Made by a program: the position numbers and the translations under genes. Positions 35,439 to 46,299 of a stretch of 64,000 bases of DNA are shown here, piece by piece. Source of the stretch: Triatoma infestans (Eukaryota > Arthropoda > Insecta > Hemiptera > Reduviidae); assembly GCA_011037195.1 (NCBI GenBank), contig JAAEAF010002753.1, positions 91,001 through 155,000 on the forward strand, given 5' to 3'. The notes beneath the pieces are model-generated. The model was not told where the DNA came from. It made no database searches and saw only the letters and a list, made by a program, of their open reading frames with translations. Position 1 is the stretch's first letter. The number at the start of each line of letters is the position of its first letter.

Positions 35439-35855
35439 TCCCCTTTTCATTGTCCTATCATTCCCGAACAAAGCTTGATGGAATCCTCCAAATGTAATTT
35501 TTTGAGCTCTCTGAACTACTACTCAACAAGAGTACTTTTGCTGCCTCCTTATTTTTGATGCCTTTATTTACAACAATTCATATCTACTTTCCATTCATCA
35601 TTTTCCAAAGCAGTACACTCATACGATTTTCTTTTACTGCAGTTTAAAGAATTATAAATGGTGAAATTTTCTTCAAACATAATTTTCACTAAATGTTTAT
35701 TTGTCTTTAACTTTATATTATTGGAGAGGGGGAGTGAAGCTGATCGTCTCCACGTTGGCTGGATTCCGCATAGTTTTAAATTATTTTGGAGATTAAATGA
35801 TTAGCAATGCCGCCGATGCAGCCCAAGCATAAACGCATTAAATGGAAACATAAAC
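35439..35855. other. Spacer
   Basis: No feature supported. Confidence 0.35.
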
Positions 35856-35859
35856 TCCT

Positions 35860-36630
35860 GACAAACTCTCGTGCCTTCATTGGAATGCGAGAGGCCTAGA
35901 TAGCACTAAATATACAGAATTAAAAACTATTCTTCATATAAAACAAGTGGACATATTTTCTATAGCTGAGGCAGATGCATCAACAGATAAACCAAAACTG
36001 CTTTCGCATCCACTTTATAATATCCAGAGGAAGGCAAGTACCCTCGGGAATTATTGTACGAATAAGGAAAGCGCTTATAGCTTCTTGCAGTATGGTTTAG
36101 TGCATGTCTTAGGTATGTATATAAAGGCCCAGGTCTGGTTCGGTAATTCAAGTCGGAACTTCATTTTCCTTTATAACCCCCCTAATAATTTACCAAGAAT
36201 GCACATTTTAGAGGAGCTTCTTCAAAAACATACCATTACTGCTGGCGATTGCTATGCCCTGTCGACAAGATGGGGATATACAAGTACAAAACTCGTAGAC
36301 AGCCTTTATGAAGATTTTCTTGACGCCTACCCTGTTGACACTATTTGAGATGCAGGTAACAGAGGAACCTTCCTAACCAACCTTGGTAATCAGACAAGAC
36401 CCGATTTGATTTTTGCTCATTCTCATATTGCTCCCTCCGCAATATTAAAAGTGATAAAGTCCCCAAGTGGTGGCGGGCATAGAGCACTCCTCATTAACAG
36501 CTTACTTCAACACAATCGCAGTCAGCAAACTGTTAGAGATTATAGACCGACAAGAAACTTAAAAAGAGCGAAATGGTTGGAATATGCAACATTGACAAAC
36601 GAAATGGTTGTGAAAGAACAAAATAAATGA
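35860..36630 (+). pseudogene. LINE apurinic-type endonuclease domain
   Basis: The frame beginning at 35881 reads WNARGLDSTKYTELKTILHI, then VDIFSIAEADAST, a stretch around NSSRNFIFLYNPPNN, and TAGDCYALSTRWGYTSTKL. After a stop at about 36346 it gives GTFLTNLGNQTRPDLIFAHS and SPSGGGHRALLIN. This is the exonuclease-endonuclease-phosphatase fold used by non-LTR elements to nick target DNA: NxRG near the start, the GDxNAxxxxWG box (here GDCYALSTRWG, with N changed to Y), PDLI, and the SDH box changed to GGH. The remainder of ORF2 is missing. With one stop in ~250 codons it is one of the better preserved pieces. Confidence 0.85.
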
Positions 36631-37600
36631 CCATCCAGAGGATTAATTAAATAAGGTATGAGAAAGCATCATGAAGTGCGCACTTAGAACAATACCTAGA
36701 GGATGCGTCAAGAGATAATATCCATTGCGGTGTAATATGTACATCTTTGGGCAAATTAATAAATATAAATTATATCATAATATATTCTTGTTAAATATTT
36801 TATAATTGTAAAGTAGAGAATTTTTCCAATGTATATAATTATAAAGTTGGGTTTTTTGAAGATTGAAAGGCACAAAAGAACAGTTAGTTGAGTCAGAGAT
36901 ACCTGGCCTACCCCTATCATTACGTTTATTTAGGACAAAGGGAATTTCCCTCTTCTCACGTTCCCCGGGGTGGAGGTAGAATATATAAGGTGGACCCTTC
37001 TAGGGAAGGAGAGCAGTTCAAAATTTATACCGTAAAAAGAGTGAAATCTATCATTAGAAAAAAGCCATGTTACAATAGTGAGTGGTGGAACTGCTCCAAG
37101 AAACCCAACCTTCTTTAACTTAGAATATATGTAAAATATGTAAGTTTTATAAAATGCTATTTCTCCCAAATGACAAGACACTTAATATGTTGTTATATCA
37201 CAATATTGTATTTATTTATTTTTGACATATATTGGTTATTTTAATTATATATTTTGAATCTATATACTTAGTTGTTGTTTCATCCTCTCCAACTTCTGTA
37301 TAAACACAGAGCTCACGAGATCCCTTTAGAGAAGAGTTAAATTAAAAATTATAATTATTTACTATTCTGAATTTCTTTTTTATACCCTCCCCCCCCACAT
37401 ACACATAATATTACAGTGGAGTGAAGAACTTCAGAAATGAAAATGCGACCATGATGAAGTTCGATCTAACGCTGAATCATTGAGATCGCTATAGAGCCTG
37501 ATACAGTTGAAAGCAATGCCAGGCTAAACTTAAAAAGCACATTACTCACTCAAAGAGGGCCGTTTCTCTCATTTTCTCAGTCTGCTTGACTTCGGTAGAG
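36631..37600. other. Spacer, no gene recognised
   Basis: A 76-codon ORF at 36888-37118 and its antisense show no domain. C-run near 37390. Confidence 0.35.
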
Positions 37601-37634
37601 ATAGCCGGCGAGCATAAATAGCTTTTTCTCTTCA

Positions 37635-37910
37635 ATGAAGAAAAGAGGCAACACCGAACGGTATGGACCTCTTCTCAACGGAAATAAATGTCTTGCAACA
37701 TTTAAGAGCTGCACAAAAGCTTTCATAAAGCAAAAACATATAGGCTTTCCCCTCTGCCTAGAGGAGTCGATGGATGCTGGACATCTAAACAACTGCCAGT
37801 CTCTGGATATTGTCCGCGATAAAGTTTATAGGAATGACATGGAGAAGAATTCCGCAATGTACTGTACTGCAAGATTCATGATGGCTGGAAAAGCCTTGCA
37901 AACAGCGTAA
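37635..37910 (+). pseudogene. Possible LINE C-terminal fragment
   Basis: The 91-codon ORF contains CLEESMDAGHLNNC, a His-x3-Cys ending like the terminal Cys-His knuckle of some LINE ORF2 proteins, followed by AMYCTARFMMAGKA, which resembles the YWxARxxM words seen after that knuckle. The first C-x2-C pair is not obvious. An (AT)n run at 37911-37933 follows directly, like a microsatellite tail. Function uncertain. Confidence 0.35.
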
Positions 37911-37964
37911 AATATATATATATATATATATATTATTGGAGAATCTAAACAACAAATTATTTTT

Positions 37965-38527
37965 TTTTTTTTTTTAAAGAAAGCATAAACTCCCCCTCTC
38001 CCCACAAACTTCTTTAAATGAATTTTCTTTGAAAATGGTTTCTAACAAAAGTGATAAGTTTTCTGTATTCATAATTAATGAAACCAATTTAATAAACAAT
38101 GCCGTGTTTTTTATGGAGAAAAAGCTAAATAGTGAACAAACTATTAAGAAAAAACGCACTTTCGGTCAACAAATTTTCTTTAAACAAGAAATATTGTCAA
38201 CATATTGAAATTCTGATTCATATTATTTAGATGACAGAATTGTGTATTAGATTAAAATAGCGCTTTAAAGTGGAAATCATAACGCCTACACTTGGCCAAA
38301 ATCGTAAATGAATTTTCTCGGATTCAGTAAAAATTGTCGTCCTCTATAAGTGTGGTTAACAAATTAAGTTTAGTGGAAATTGTTGGAGGTGCTTTCGAGA
38401 AAATCGCAAAAAAAAAAAAAAAAAAACGAAAAATTTATTCAATAAAGTGGTACTTCCGGGGTGAAAACTCGATATCGAAATTTTCAATACTTCCTCTCTT
38501 ACTCCTAGTAAGAGAAAGTAAAAATAT
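37965..38527 (-). mobile_element. Family P copy, tail missing
   Basis: The head hairpin is intact at 38486-38520: the minus strand begins TTTTTACTTTCTCTTACTAGG, AGTAAGAGAGGAAGTATTG, then CGATATCGAGTTTTCACCCC. The GTACCACTTTATTGAATAAA block and one module follow. The opposite end stops in a T-run near 37960 without the CACACCAG tail. Confidence 0.75.
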
Positions 38528-39407
38528 TAGTGGCCCGATTAGAATGTAACTTTTCAATATATTGAGTTGAAAATCTGATAGGTGAGGAATAACAGAAATA
38601 TGCATGTTACAGCCGATAATATACCAGATGTTATCCAGCTTGCGTACACATCCAAAAAATTCAACAATATCTAAGGAGTAATTGACTATCTTTACTGTAG
38701 CTTCCTTAGAGCAACATTTTTTTTTAACTTTAAAGTCTCAGATACAATGTTAACAAGTCTGTCTTGCTATCCAATTTATTTCTATGCTGTTCACTATTGT
38801 TTCATTTTGAACAGAAATATTGTTATGTATGAGTGTTGTTCAGCAGAATTAACTGGGACGTGATCAGTAGTTGTTCTGCTGAACTGTAACAAATATACCT
38901 GTCTGTTAAGCTATATTATATCCATCCATACATAAAACAATATATTTATATCCCAGGATTTCCTATCCAATATTTTCAATATCTCTAACTCTTGTTTTCT
39001 ATTTTGTTTGCGCTAATCCCTAGGGAAATCTACATTTAAGTTTTACGTTAGTTAGTTACCCAGAATAGCACACACAAAAAAAAGAGGAAGAAGCTATTTG
39101 CATATATTTTTATTTTATTTTGTTTCTCCCGGAGGGGGTCCGGAAAAAAAAGGGGGCTAATTGAAAAAAATGGACTTGATAGATAGTACAGGAAGGTGTG
39201 TATAATCTCTCCAAGGAATATAACTGTAATTCAATTGTTCAGCTTTATTGATATATTGCACGACCCTCCGCAGACCTCACCTTAAATTATCGCCGATTTT
39301 TTTTTTTTTTTGTTAACATTAATACTGACTGACACTTTATTAATAAATTCAGAGTAGGTTTATTTATTTATTGAAAGTGAAGTTGAATTCTCTCAATACC
39401 CTTTTTT
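38528..39407. other. Spacer with one small hairpin
   Basis: GTTCAGCAGAA at 38838-38848 pairs exactly with 38874-38884. No gene. Confidence 0.4.
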
Positions 39408-39522
39408 TTTACTTTCTCTTACTCCTAGTAAGAGGAAGTATTGGAATCATGTCAAATTTTCGGTATTGAGTTTTCACCGAAAATATCCGTTTTGAGTCGA
39501 AAAAAGTGGTTTTTAGCAAATG

Positions 39523-39567
<45 letters not shown>

Positions 39568-40424
39568 TTTATGTGAACAGCATAGCTCAAAAACGAAAAA
39601 TCGCAGAAAGTTCAAACTTGATATTCCGTTTGGATATTACCGTGGGATTTTAACATTACACATTATCTGTCATAATTCCTCAACCGAAAGTACCACTTTG
39701 CTGAATGGGTTTTTCACTTTTTTTGCTATTTTCTCGAAATGGCTTACGATTTTCTTTAAACTTGATATACTCGTATCAACGACATTTACAAAGATTTACA
39801 ATTTTTATTTGAAATATTACCCCGGAAAAGTGCATTTAAGGACAGTTTTAGGGGAGGAGATCGGTGGGTTGTCCTCTAAAGTGCTATTTCAGTTTATTAT
39901 ACAATTCTATCATCTAAATAATATTAATTAGAATTAAATATGTTGTTGAAAATCGGATGACCGGAAGGGCATTTTTACTGATAAGTATTTTTCAGTTTTC
40001 TGTTATTTTCAAGAAAAAGACTCCAACGATTTTCTTTAAACTAAGTTGGTGAACTACACATATAAAGACCTACAACTTTTATTTAAAACATTTCTTCGGG
40101 TAAACTCATTTAAACGGGTTTTTGGTGGAAGAGGACCAAACCAAACCATGTTTGCCTCTAAAGTGCTATCTTAGTTGATTATATATAATTAATATAGACA
40201 AAATTAATTAGAAATTAATAGATTGCAAAAAAATCCAAGTTTCATGGAAATTAGTAAACCGGAAGTGAATTTTTACTGTGCCGGGTTTTCAGTTTGATTT
40301 TCTCCATAAAACATCGACAACTTTCATTAAATTTGGTATACTAACTATAAAGTTTATCAATTACAATTTTTCTAAACGGGAATAAGAGAAATTTGTGTGA
40401 GTGTTTCACACCAGATTTTTTTTT
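39408..40424 (+). mobile_element. Family P, best full-length copy
   Basis: Order of parts: head hairpin TACTTTCTCTTACT / AGTAAGAGGAAGTA at 39409-39441; GTTTTCACCGAAAATATCCG; (GT)n at 39525-39562; AACAGCATAGCTCAAAAACG; CCTCAACCGAAAGTACCACTTT. Three tandem modules follow, anchored by GATTTTCTTTAAACT at about 39746 and 40028 and by a diverged form near 40318. The tail AATAAGAGAAATTTGTGTG then AGTGTTTCACACCAGA is at 40381-40415, followed by a T-run. It encodes no protein: both overlapping plus ORFs arise from the (GT)n. The hairpin plus subterminal inverse of ACTTTCTCTTACT and the T-run borders recall Helentron/DINE-1-like non-autonomous elements (inference). Confidence 0.85.
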
Positions 40425-40720
40425 TTTTTTACTTTCTCTCACTACTAAAAGAGGAAGTATTGCGATTTTGGCAAATTATCTGTATGTGATTATTTATATA
40501 TATTTTATTCATACAAAATATCACAAATCTTAACTAGACAAACAGGATCCAGTAAAAATTCATTAACCAGAGATGCAACTTTGCCAAATTTTTTTTTTTT
40601 TTTTCTGCGAAAATGGAAAAGTCGTTTCCTAAATTTTAAGTAAGTTTTGCTACATGAAACATTAATTTTTTTTTTTTTATCAAACCTTTAAAATTATTAA
40701 GTTAGCAGTGTAAAAGAACA
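40425..40720 (+). mobile_element. Second P head in tandem with the full copy
   Basis: Directly after the T-run, TTTACTTTCTCTCACTACT and AAAAGAGGAAGTATTGCGAT start a new, strongly decayed P copy that fades near 40720. Confidence 0.6.
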
Positions 40721-41569
40721 TGGATGATTAATGTTGTAACAATTTTTCTTAACAACTTTTAATATCAGTGAAATCGTGTTCATATTGTCGATGATAAGAT
40801 ATTTTTATCACTAAATGATCATTCTTTTTCCTCCTTGAAATGACTTTTTAACCTTTAAGCTACGGCACAGGAAATAGAGTTTTCTTTTTTTTTCTTTCCT
40901 TTCTCACCTCACCTTTATTCTCCTAGTTCCTTTCATTCTGATCCAATCTTGCAACCAATCAGAATTCACTAGGTTAGCTGCAATAGGAAACTATCTAATT
41001 CCAGCACATGTTACGTACAAATGTGACAAATGTGACTTGGATTTTTGTTCATCTTGAAGATATTTCGTTAAAAAATATAAAGAAAGAAATACCCTACCCA
41101 CCCACACTTCCTTGACCCAGTCATCCAATCAGAGACACAGATATACTGACAAACTAATATAATTGGAAGATATATGTAGGATGGTATTCTGAAAGGAAAA
41201 GGGTTATACAATCCTGGGATATATATTCTATTTCCTTGTTTTGGGTCGGTCGTATTTCCTCGGGGAAACTTCTAAGTTGAAGTGTACGTGTATCCTTCCA
41301 TCACTATGACAACAGGATAAGACTTGATTTCTGGAATTTCTGCTGCTTACAATCTCCAAGGATATTATATATATTATATAACCTTAGTTTACACACTATT
41401 TAGCCATTTACGTTATTTAGAATGTTTCACGAGAAGTAGGTATTTTTTTATGTAATATTCTTTTTATATTCCATGTAAGAAGTAACTATTGCTTCCAGTA
41501 CCTCTGTGTTATTGACTGAAATATTGTGTTGTAATTGAAGGTACGTGTTTCCTGTTTCGTTATATATTA
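40721..41569. other. Spacer with a short coding-like patch
   Basis: Around 40965-41055 one frame reads LAAIGNYLIPAHVTYKCDKC, then DLDFCSS and a stop. It has a C-x2-C pair, but no family is recognised. Confidence 0.25.
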
Positions 41570-41571
41570 AA

Positions 41572-42540
41572 GAGATGGTCTCTAGCAGTTTCGTAGTGCG
41601 GGCATATCATCACCTCGTGTTCTAGATCCTTTCAAACCCCACATCTAGGACATAGCGGAGAGTTAACTATTTTTATCTTATTTAAGTAAGCTCTGTATAT
41701 AACGTGATTGCTTCGTATTCTGCATATGCTGGTTATCGTTGATTTACAGACTGAAATTTTAGCAAACCACGGGCGTTTCTTTAACTGGGAGAATAAAAGT
41801 TTATAGAATCTACCTTTCTCTTTATTATTGGCCATCTCTGTGTTATAGATGATCTAATAGTTGGGATGAAATCTTTAAATGAAATTTTTACTGTGACTGC
41901 GACCTCCTTGGCCAGCAGGTCTACTCTCTCGTTATCGACTATCCCAGAATGCCCCTTCATCCATCCAAAATATGTGATTTGACATTATTTAAGGTTACCA
42001 TTATATTAACTTTAATGGCTGTTTGTGGAATTTACCGATATATTACTCAATTTAATTAATACGCTTTTACAATCGTATCGTAAATTTTATATTATCCATT
42101 GTTAGTATGTATTGTAAAGCCATGTAGATAGCCACTAATTCGGCTGTGTACAGTGATACATTTTCATTTAGTTTATACTGATTAGAGTGGTTTAGTGAAG
42201 GGATATAGACCGCAGCACCAACACAGTTATTATTTTTAGATCCGACAAGCTTTAGCATTTTTAGGTAAATAGTGAATGTGATCCATCCCTGGGACAGAAT
42301 TATTGTTGGATTTCACAACGAGTTTAATTCTTTTGCGGAAAAAGGTTCTGTCAGAAAATGAGTAGTTTCGGTCACATTGCTTTCCTTTTGGATTTCTTCA
42401 TGAACATAGGGTGGAGCTGATTTTTCATATAAATCACTTATCCACTGGCCTACTACTAAAGGTGCAATAGCTGGTTGACTATAAAACTTTCTAATTTTAT
42501 ACCAGGTAGATATATATATACTATGTACTAGGCGAATCAA
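41572..42540 (-). pseudogene. LINE ORF2 with internal deletion (RT start joined to RNase H)
   Basis: The minus strand starts with TTHFLTEPFSAKELNSL and NNNSVPGMDHIHY (42360-42260), the segment just before the reverse transcriptase core. It then passes directly to GSKNNNCVGAAVYIPSLNHS and SLYTAELVAIYMALQYI (RNase H; the first D is replaced by V next to the junction, E intact). YDCKSVL near 42060 retains the third carboxylate, and WMKGHSGIVDNERVDLLAKE near 41935 retains the H and final D. A frame with one stop then ends in CPRCGV, EHEVMICPHY and a stop at 41572. The entire reverse transcriptase core is missing, so the element is dead. Frameshifts are few in the C-terminal half. Confidence 0.8.
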
Positions 42541-42790
42541 CTTGTATTACTATATTTTATTATAATAGTTGCTGTATCTACTTAGTAATTTTTATTTACT
42601 TTATATTATTTGCTTATTTATTATTTACTTTATATTATCTTATTTTAAATCCAGAAGAATAGAAAAGTTTCGTTGCCTAAATTGTTTAATTGTCTAAAAA
42701 GACATTTTTTATTTAAATTTGCCTTTTTTTTATCAGAAATGATGAGTTGTTATCCTAAAGAAAATATTGATGGTGTTTTTAAACATTAAA
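42541..42790. other. Short AT-rich spacer
   Basis: Separates two LINE remnants on opposite strands. Confidence 0.35.
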
Positions 42791-42794
42791 ACTT

Positions 42795-44883
42795 ACGAAG
42801 GAGACGTTCAGTGTCAGAGGAAGTTTGCGACTTAAGCCAAAAATATTTTGTTGAAGAATGCCAAGTAGCTCTTAATGAATGAAATGATGCAAGGCTTAAA
42901 CTACTCAATACACAAACAAGAATAACCGCACAGGTCTACGCAGAAAAAAGGAAAGTCGCAAAAGCTGTATGCAAAAGGAAGAAGAGTGAATGAGAATTAG
43001 CGAAATTGGCGATACTACAAGAGAATCGTGTCGCTAAAGTAACTAGCAAATTTTACAAGGGTGTAAGAAATTTAAAAATGGATTTTAGGCCAAGAATCCA
43101 GAATTTCTGCAAGGGTTCAATATAGGTAATCGGAAAGTCATCTTAGACAGATGGGGAAGATACAATGAACATTCGCTGAATCTCGACACCCACAAAGCAG
43201 AATCAGGACACGCAGAGTATTGAGCAAATCTATCTATGTGGAAAAGAAGAGGTGGATGATGACGCAGTTTCGGCGGTGAGAGAGGAAATAGCAGAAATAG
43301 TAACAACCTTACACAATAATAAAGCTCTAAGTGGCCGGTGTTGGTGTCGTGGTTACGAGCATTGACTTGTAAGTGGGAGGACCCCAGTTTCCAGTCCCGC
43401 TTATAACTGCTAAATTTTATATTGGTATGAAAATTGTTAACAGTAGCTTCCGCCCCCGTCCACGACACCTAATTTGGTAGTTGGACGTTAAGCCCGCCTG
43501 AAAAAATAGGCATTACTTTATTTTACTTTACTTTTAATAAAGCTCTAGGCCTCGATGGCATATGTGCAGTGATGCTGAAATCTGGTGGAGACGAACTAGT
43601 AAATATATATATCATTTTTAGTGTGGGATATTTGGACAAAGGAGAGAATGCCAGAGGAATGAGGAGAAGCAATACTGCGTTGAATTTTCAAAAAAGGAGA
43701 CAGATTAACGTGTGAAAATTATGCGGAGATTGCTTTACTCTCTACTATCTACAAGATTATGTCTATTGCTATAAACAGAAGACTAATACCTCGGATGGAC
43801 ATAATTGGAGGGGAATACCAAAGCGGTTTGCGCTCTGGCAGGTCTACTGTGGTTCATACTTTTTCCCTACGGCAGATGCTGGAATACTCTTTATTATATA
43901 TTTCAAGCAAGCGTACGACAGTATCAATAAAATCAACTGCTATTATCTTAAGTCAGCCTAGGTATTCCAAGGAAACTGCTTAGACTTGTCCTCACAGGCA
44001 TCAAATTTAGGATTAAGATCCAAAAAGCCCTCTCCGAAAATTGTAGCATAAAATGCGGACTCAGGAAAGGTGATCCGAGCTTTAAACGCTATTTAACTTG
44101 GCGTTGGAAAAAGCAATTAGGGCAATACGGACCAATCCAAGAGGCACCATATATAAAGCAGACTAACACACATAGCATATCTGGATAATGTTGTGATAAC
44201 TGGCAGAACCTTGGCGGCTCTGTCCGGAGTGCTACAGGAATTTGAAGATGCGGCAAAACGCTATATCCTGGTATAAACCAAGAAAAGACGAAGTAAATCC
44301 ACATCGAAACGAGAAAGAAGAATGAAAGAAAATGTCTATCTCTGTGATCTTGAATTTCAGTCAGTGTACGTACGCATTCAAATACCTGGACCACAATCAC
44401 CAAAGAAAATGACGTAGTGGCAGAATTTAAGGTACGGATTAGCCGGAAACCGGTGTATGTTTCCCGGTGAACAAAAGTTGTTCCGATTCAGAAGTGTGTC
44501 GCGAAAATCAAAACTACTGGTAAATAAGACAATTATTCGACCAGTGGTTACATATGCCAGTAAGAACTGGGTTTTAACCTGGGAGACTGGAAAAATGTTG
44601 CTTGTATTTGAGCTAAAGGTTTTGAGGAGCTGTTTCAAGAAGAGAATTTGCTGATTCATAAAAAAAAAGGAACTATAGACTTTCTAAGAGAATGTTGGAC
44701 GGCAAGCCGGGAGGGAAAAGACAAAGGGGACTTCCCAGGATAAGACAGTTGGATGAGCAGGATTTCCGTCAAATGGGAATCAGAAGATGGCAAAATAAAG
44801 CAATGGGCAGATTCAGTGGCATGAAATCGTTGGAGAGGCCAAAATCCTTCAAGGAACTTAGAGCCACGGAAGTAAGTGAGTAA
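42795..44883 (+). pseudogene. RTE-like LINE ORF2, degenerate, SINE-interrupted
   Basis: Starts within the linker region (ITAQVYAEKRKVAKAVCKRK). Then AVSAVREEIAEIVTTLHNNK is cut by a SINE and resumes LDGICAVMLKSGGDELV. FKKGDRLTCENY, IYKIMSIAINRRLIPRMDII and YQSGLRSGRSTVVHTFSLRQ cover the fingers and palm. IIYFKQAYDSIN is the first catalytic box (D lost to Y), CGLRKGDPS the RQGDP box, AYLDNVVITG the YADD box (mutated to YLDN). VNKTIIRPVVTYASKNWVLT is the thumb, and MLDGKPGGKRQRGLPRIRQL with the rest up to 44883 is the C-terminal tail. At least eight frame breaks by eye. Both catalytic boxes are broken, so it cannot act. N-terminal endonuclease missing. Confidence 0.88.
43330..43534 (+). mobile_element. 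tRNA-derived SINE with 13-bp target duplication
   Basis: Bounded by perfect TAATAAAGCTCTA at 43317-43329 and 43535-43547. Removing it restores the frame NNKALxLDG of the host LINE. The head holds a GTGGTTACGAGCATTGACTT A-box-like stretch and CAGTTTCCAGTCCCGCTTAT B-box-like stretch. The body contains GTAGTTGGACGTTAAGCCCG; the 3' end is a (TTTAC)n-like run. Same family as 49037-49175. Confidence 0.85.
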
Positions 44884-45645
44884 GGATTGTGATACGTTGG
44901 GTGTTTCATATCAGATTTTATTTTCTTAATGGGAGGTGATTGGCCAAAGAAAGTTTGGGAACCTGGCTGGAATTAGCTGTGAAAGGTTTCTATATGGAAG
45001 AAGTTCGTTCTTCGGCTAAATCTATTATATGCTAAATTTGTAATACATATACGGTGCATTACCAAAACTTGTAGTTAAAACTTAGCCAGACAAAAGCTCT
45101 CTCTCTTTGTCTGTCTTAGTTTTAAAGTTTGTTACAGCCTTATATTAGAATTTCTCTTGAATGAATTAATTAAAACTTTATTAATTAGACATTGAATTAA
45201 ATATTATTATTATTATTATTTCAGGTTACAACAATTGAATAAGTGAGAGGGCTGCTCAACTTACCCCCTTTTTTGTAAGTAAAAACTTTTTTTCATCCAG
45301 TTTTCATGACAATATTCTCAACAGTTTTTTTTTCGTTTTTTTTTTTCATTTCTTTTGTCTTATTATATGAAAGGAAGTTATGCAATGTTGAATAATTCTA
45401 TTCAAATTGATTTCATATTTTTTTCATTTCTTCTAATGTTAATAATTTTTTAATTAAAACTTGTCTTACTTGTGTACAAATTATTAATTTCTAATTAATA
45501 CTTTTTGAAAAAAGGGAAAACGTTCATTAAAAATGTAGGCATTTTCAATAATTAAGTTTTACAATTACTATTTACATTATTTAAAATAAAAAACTTTATT
45601 GAAAGATGCAAACTTTATTCGCGTTTTTATTTATAATTTTTTTTT
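44884..45645. other. Spacer
   Basis: (ATT)n near 45202; otherwise nothing supported. Confidence 0.35.
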
Positions 45646-45647
45646 CA

Positions 45648-45960
45648 CTTTCCTTTATTGTTGATGTGAAACAGTTGATACGAATCAATAAAAACTTTCT
45701 ATATTGAGTTTTCACCGAAAATATACGTTTTGAGGTCCTCCGAATAAGCAAAAAACAATGTATGTATGTATGTATGTTTAGACAACGAAAACTCGTAGAA
45801 AGTTTAAACTGGACATTCCATTTGAGTATCATCGTGGGATCACATAGGACCCCTTTTAAAAATTTCTCAACTGGGAATACCACTTTACTGTATGGGATTA
45901 TCAATATTCTTGAAAGTGGCTCCAAGGATTGTTTTTTTTAAATTTATATGAGAACTTCGC
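45648..45960 (+). mobile_element. Family P head/first-module fragment
   Basis: GAGTTTTCACCGAAAATATAC, GAGGTCCTCCGAATAAG, the (TATG)n tract near 45760, GTAGAAAGTTTAAACTGGAC and CTGGGAATACCACTTTACTG follow the family order. Truncated in module 1. Confidence 0.65.
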
Positions 45961-46299
45961 ATAGAACCGGGTTTACTTATATTTCCTTCCGGGACTTACT
46001 AAATCTGTTTCTTTAGCAGTCGTCAAGCTATTGTTTATATCATCCGTAAGTTATCTATTTTTCTGTTGTATATTGTTTTGTAGTTTTCTGAGTCCACACA
46101 GAAACTGAGAAGATCTAATTTCAAATTTACATTTGATGAGTTCAATAAATAGAAGGTTTATAGACTTAATAGATATGTGTTTAGTTAAACGATTGCCCAC
46201 GTTGTTTTTTTACACACAAGGTATGTGGTAAATATGGTGGAGGTAGAACCGGATGTAACCGATTCTGCACCATGACTCTGTCCGTCTATTATATAAAGA

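Noticed and set aside
35947..36348. 133-codon ORF as an intact gene
   Set aside because: It is the middle of a LINE endonuclease; the homologous frame continues on both sides of it and past a stop.
39506..39931. 141-codon ORF, the second-longest in the window
   Set aside because: It is produced by the stop-free (GT)n tract within a P repeat; other P copies do not keep the frame.
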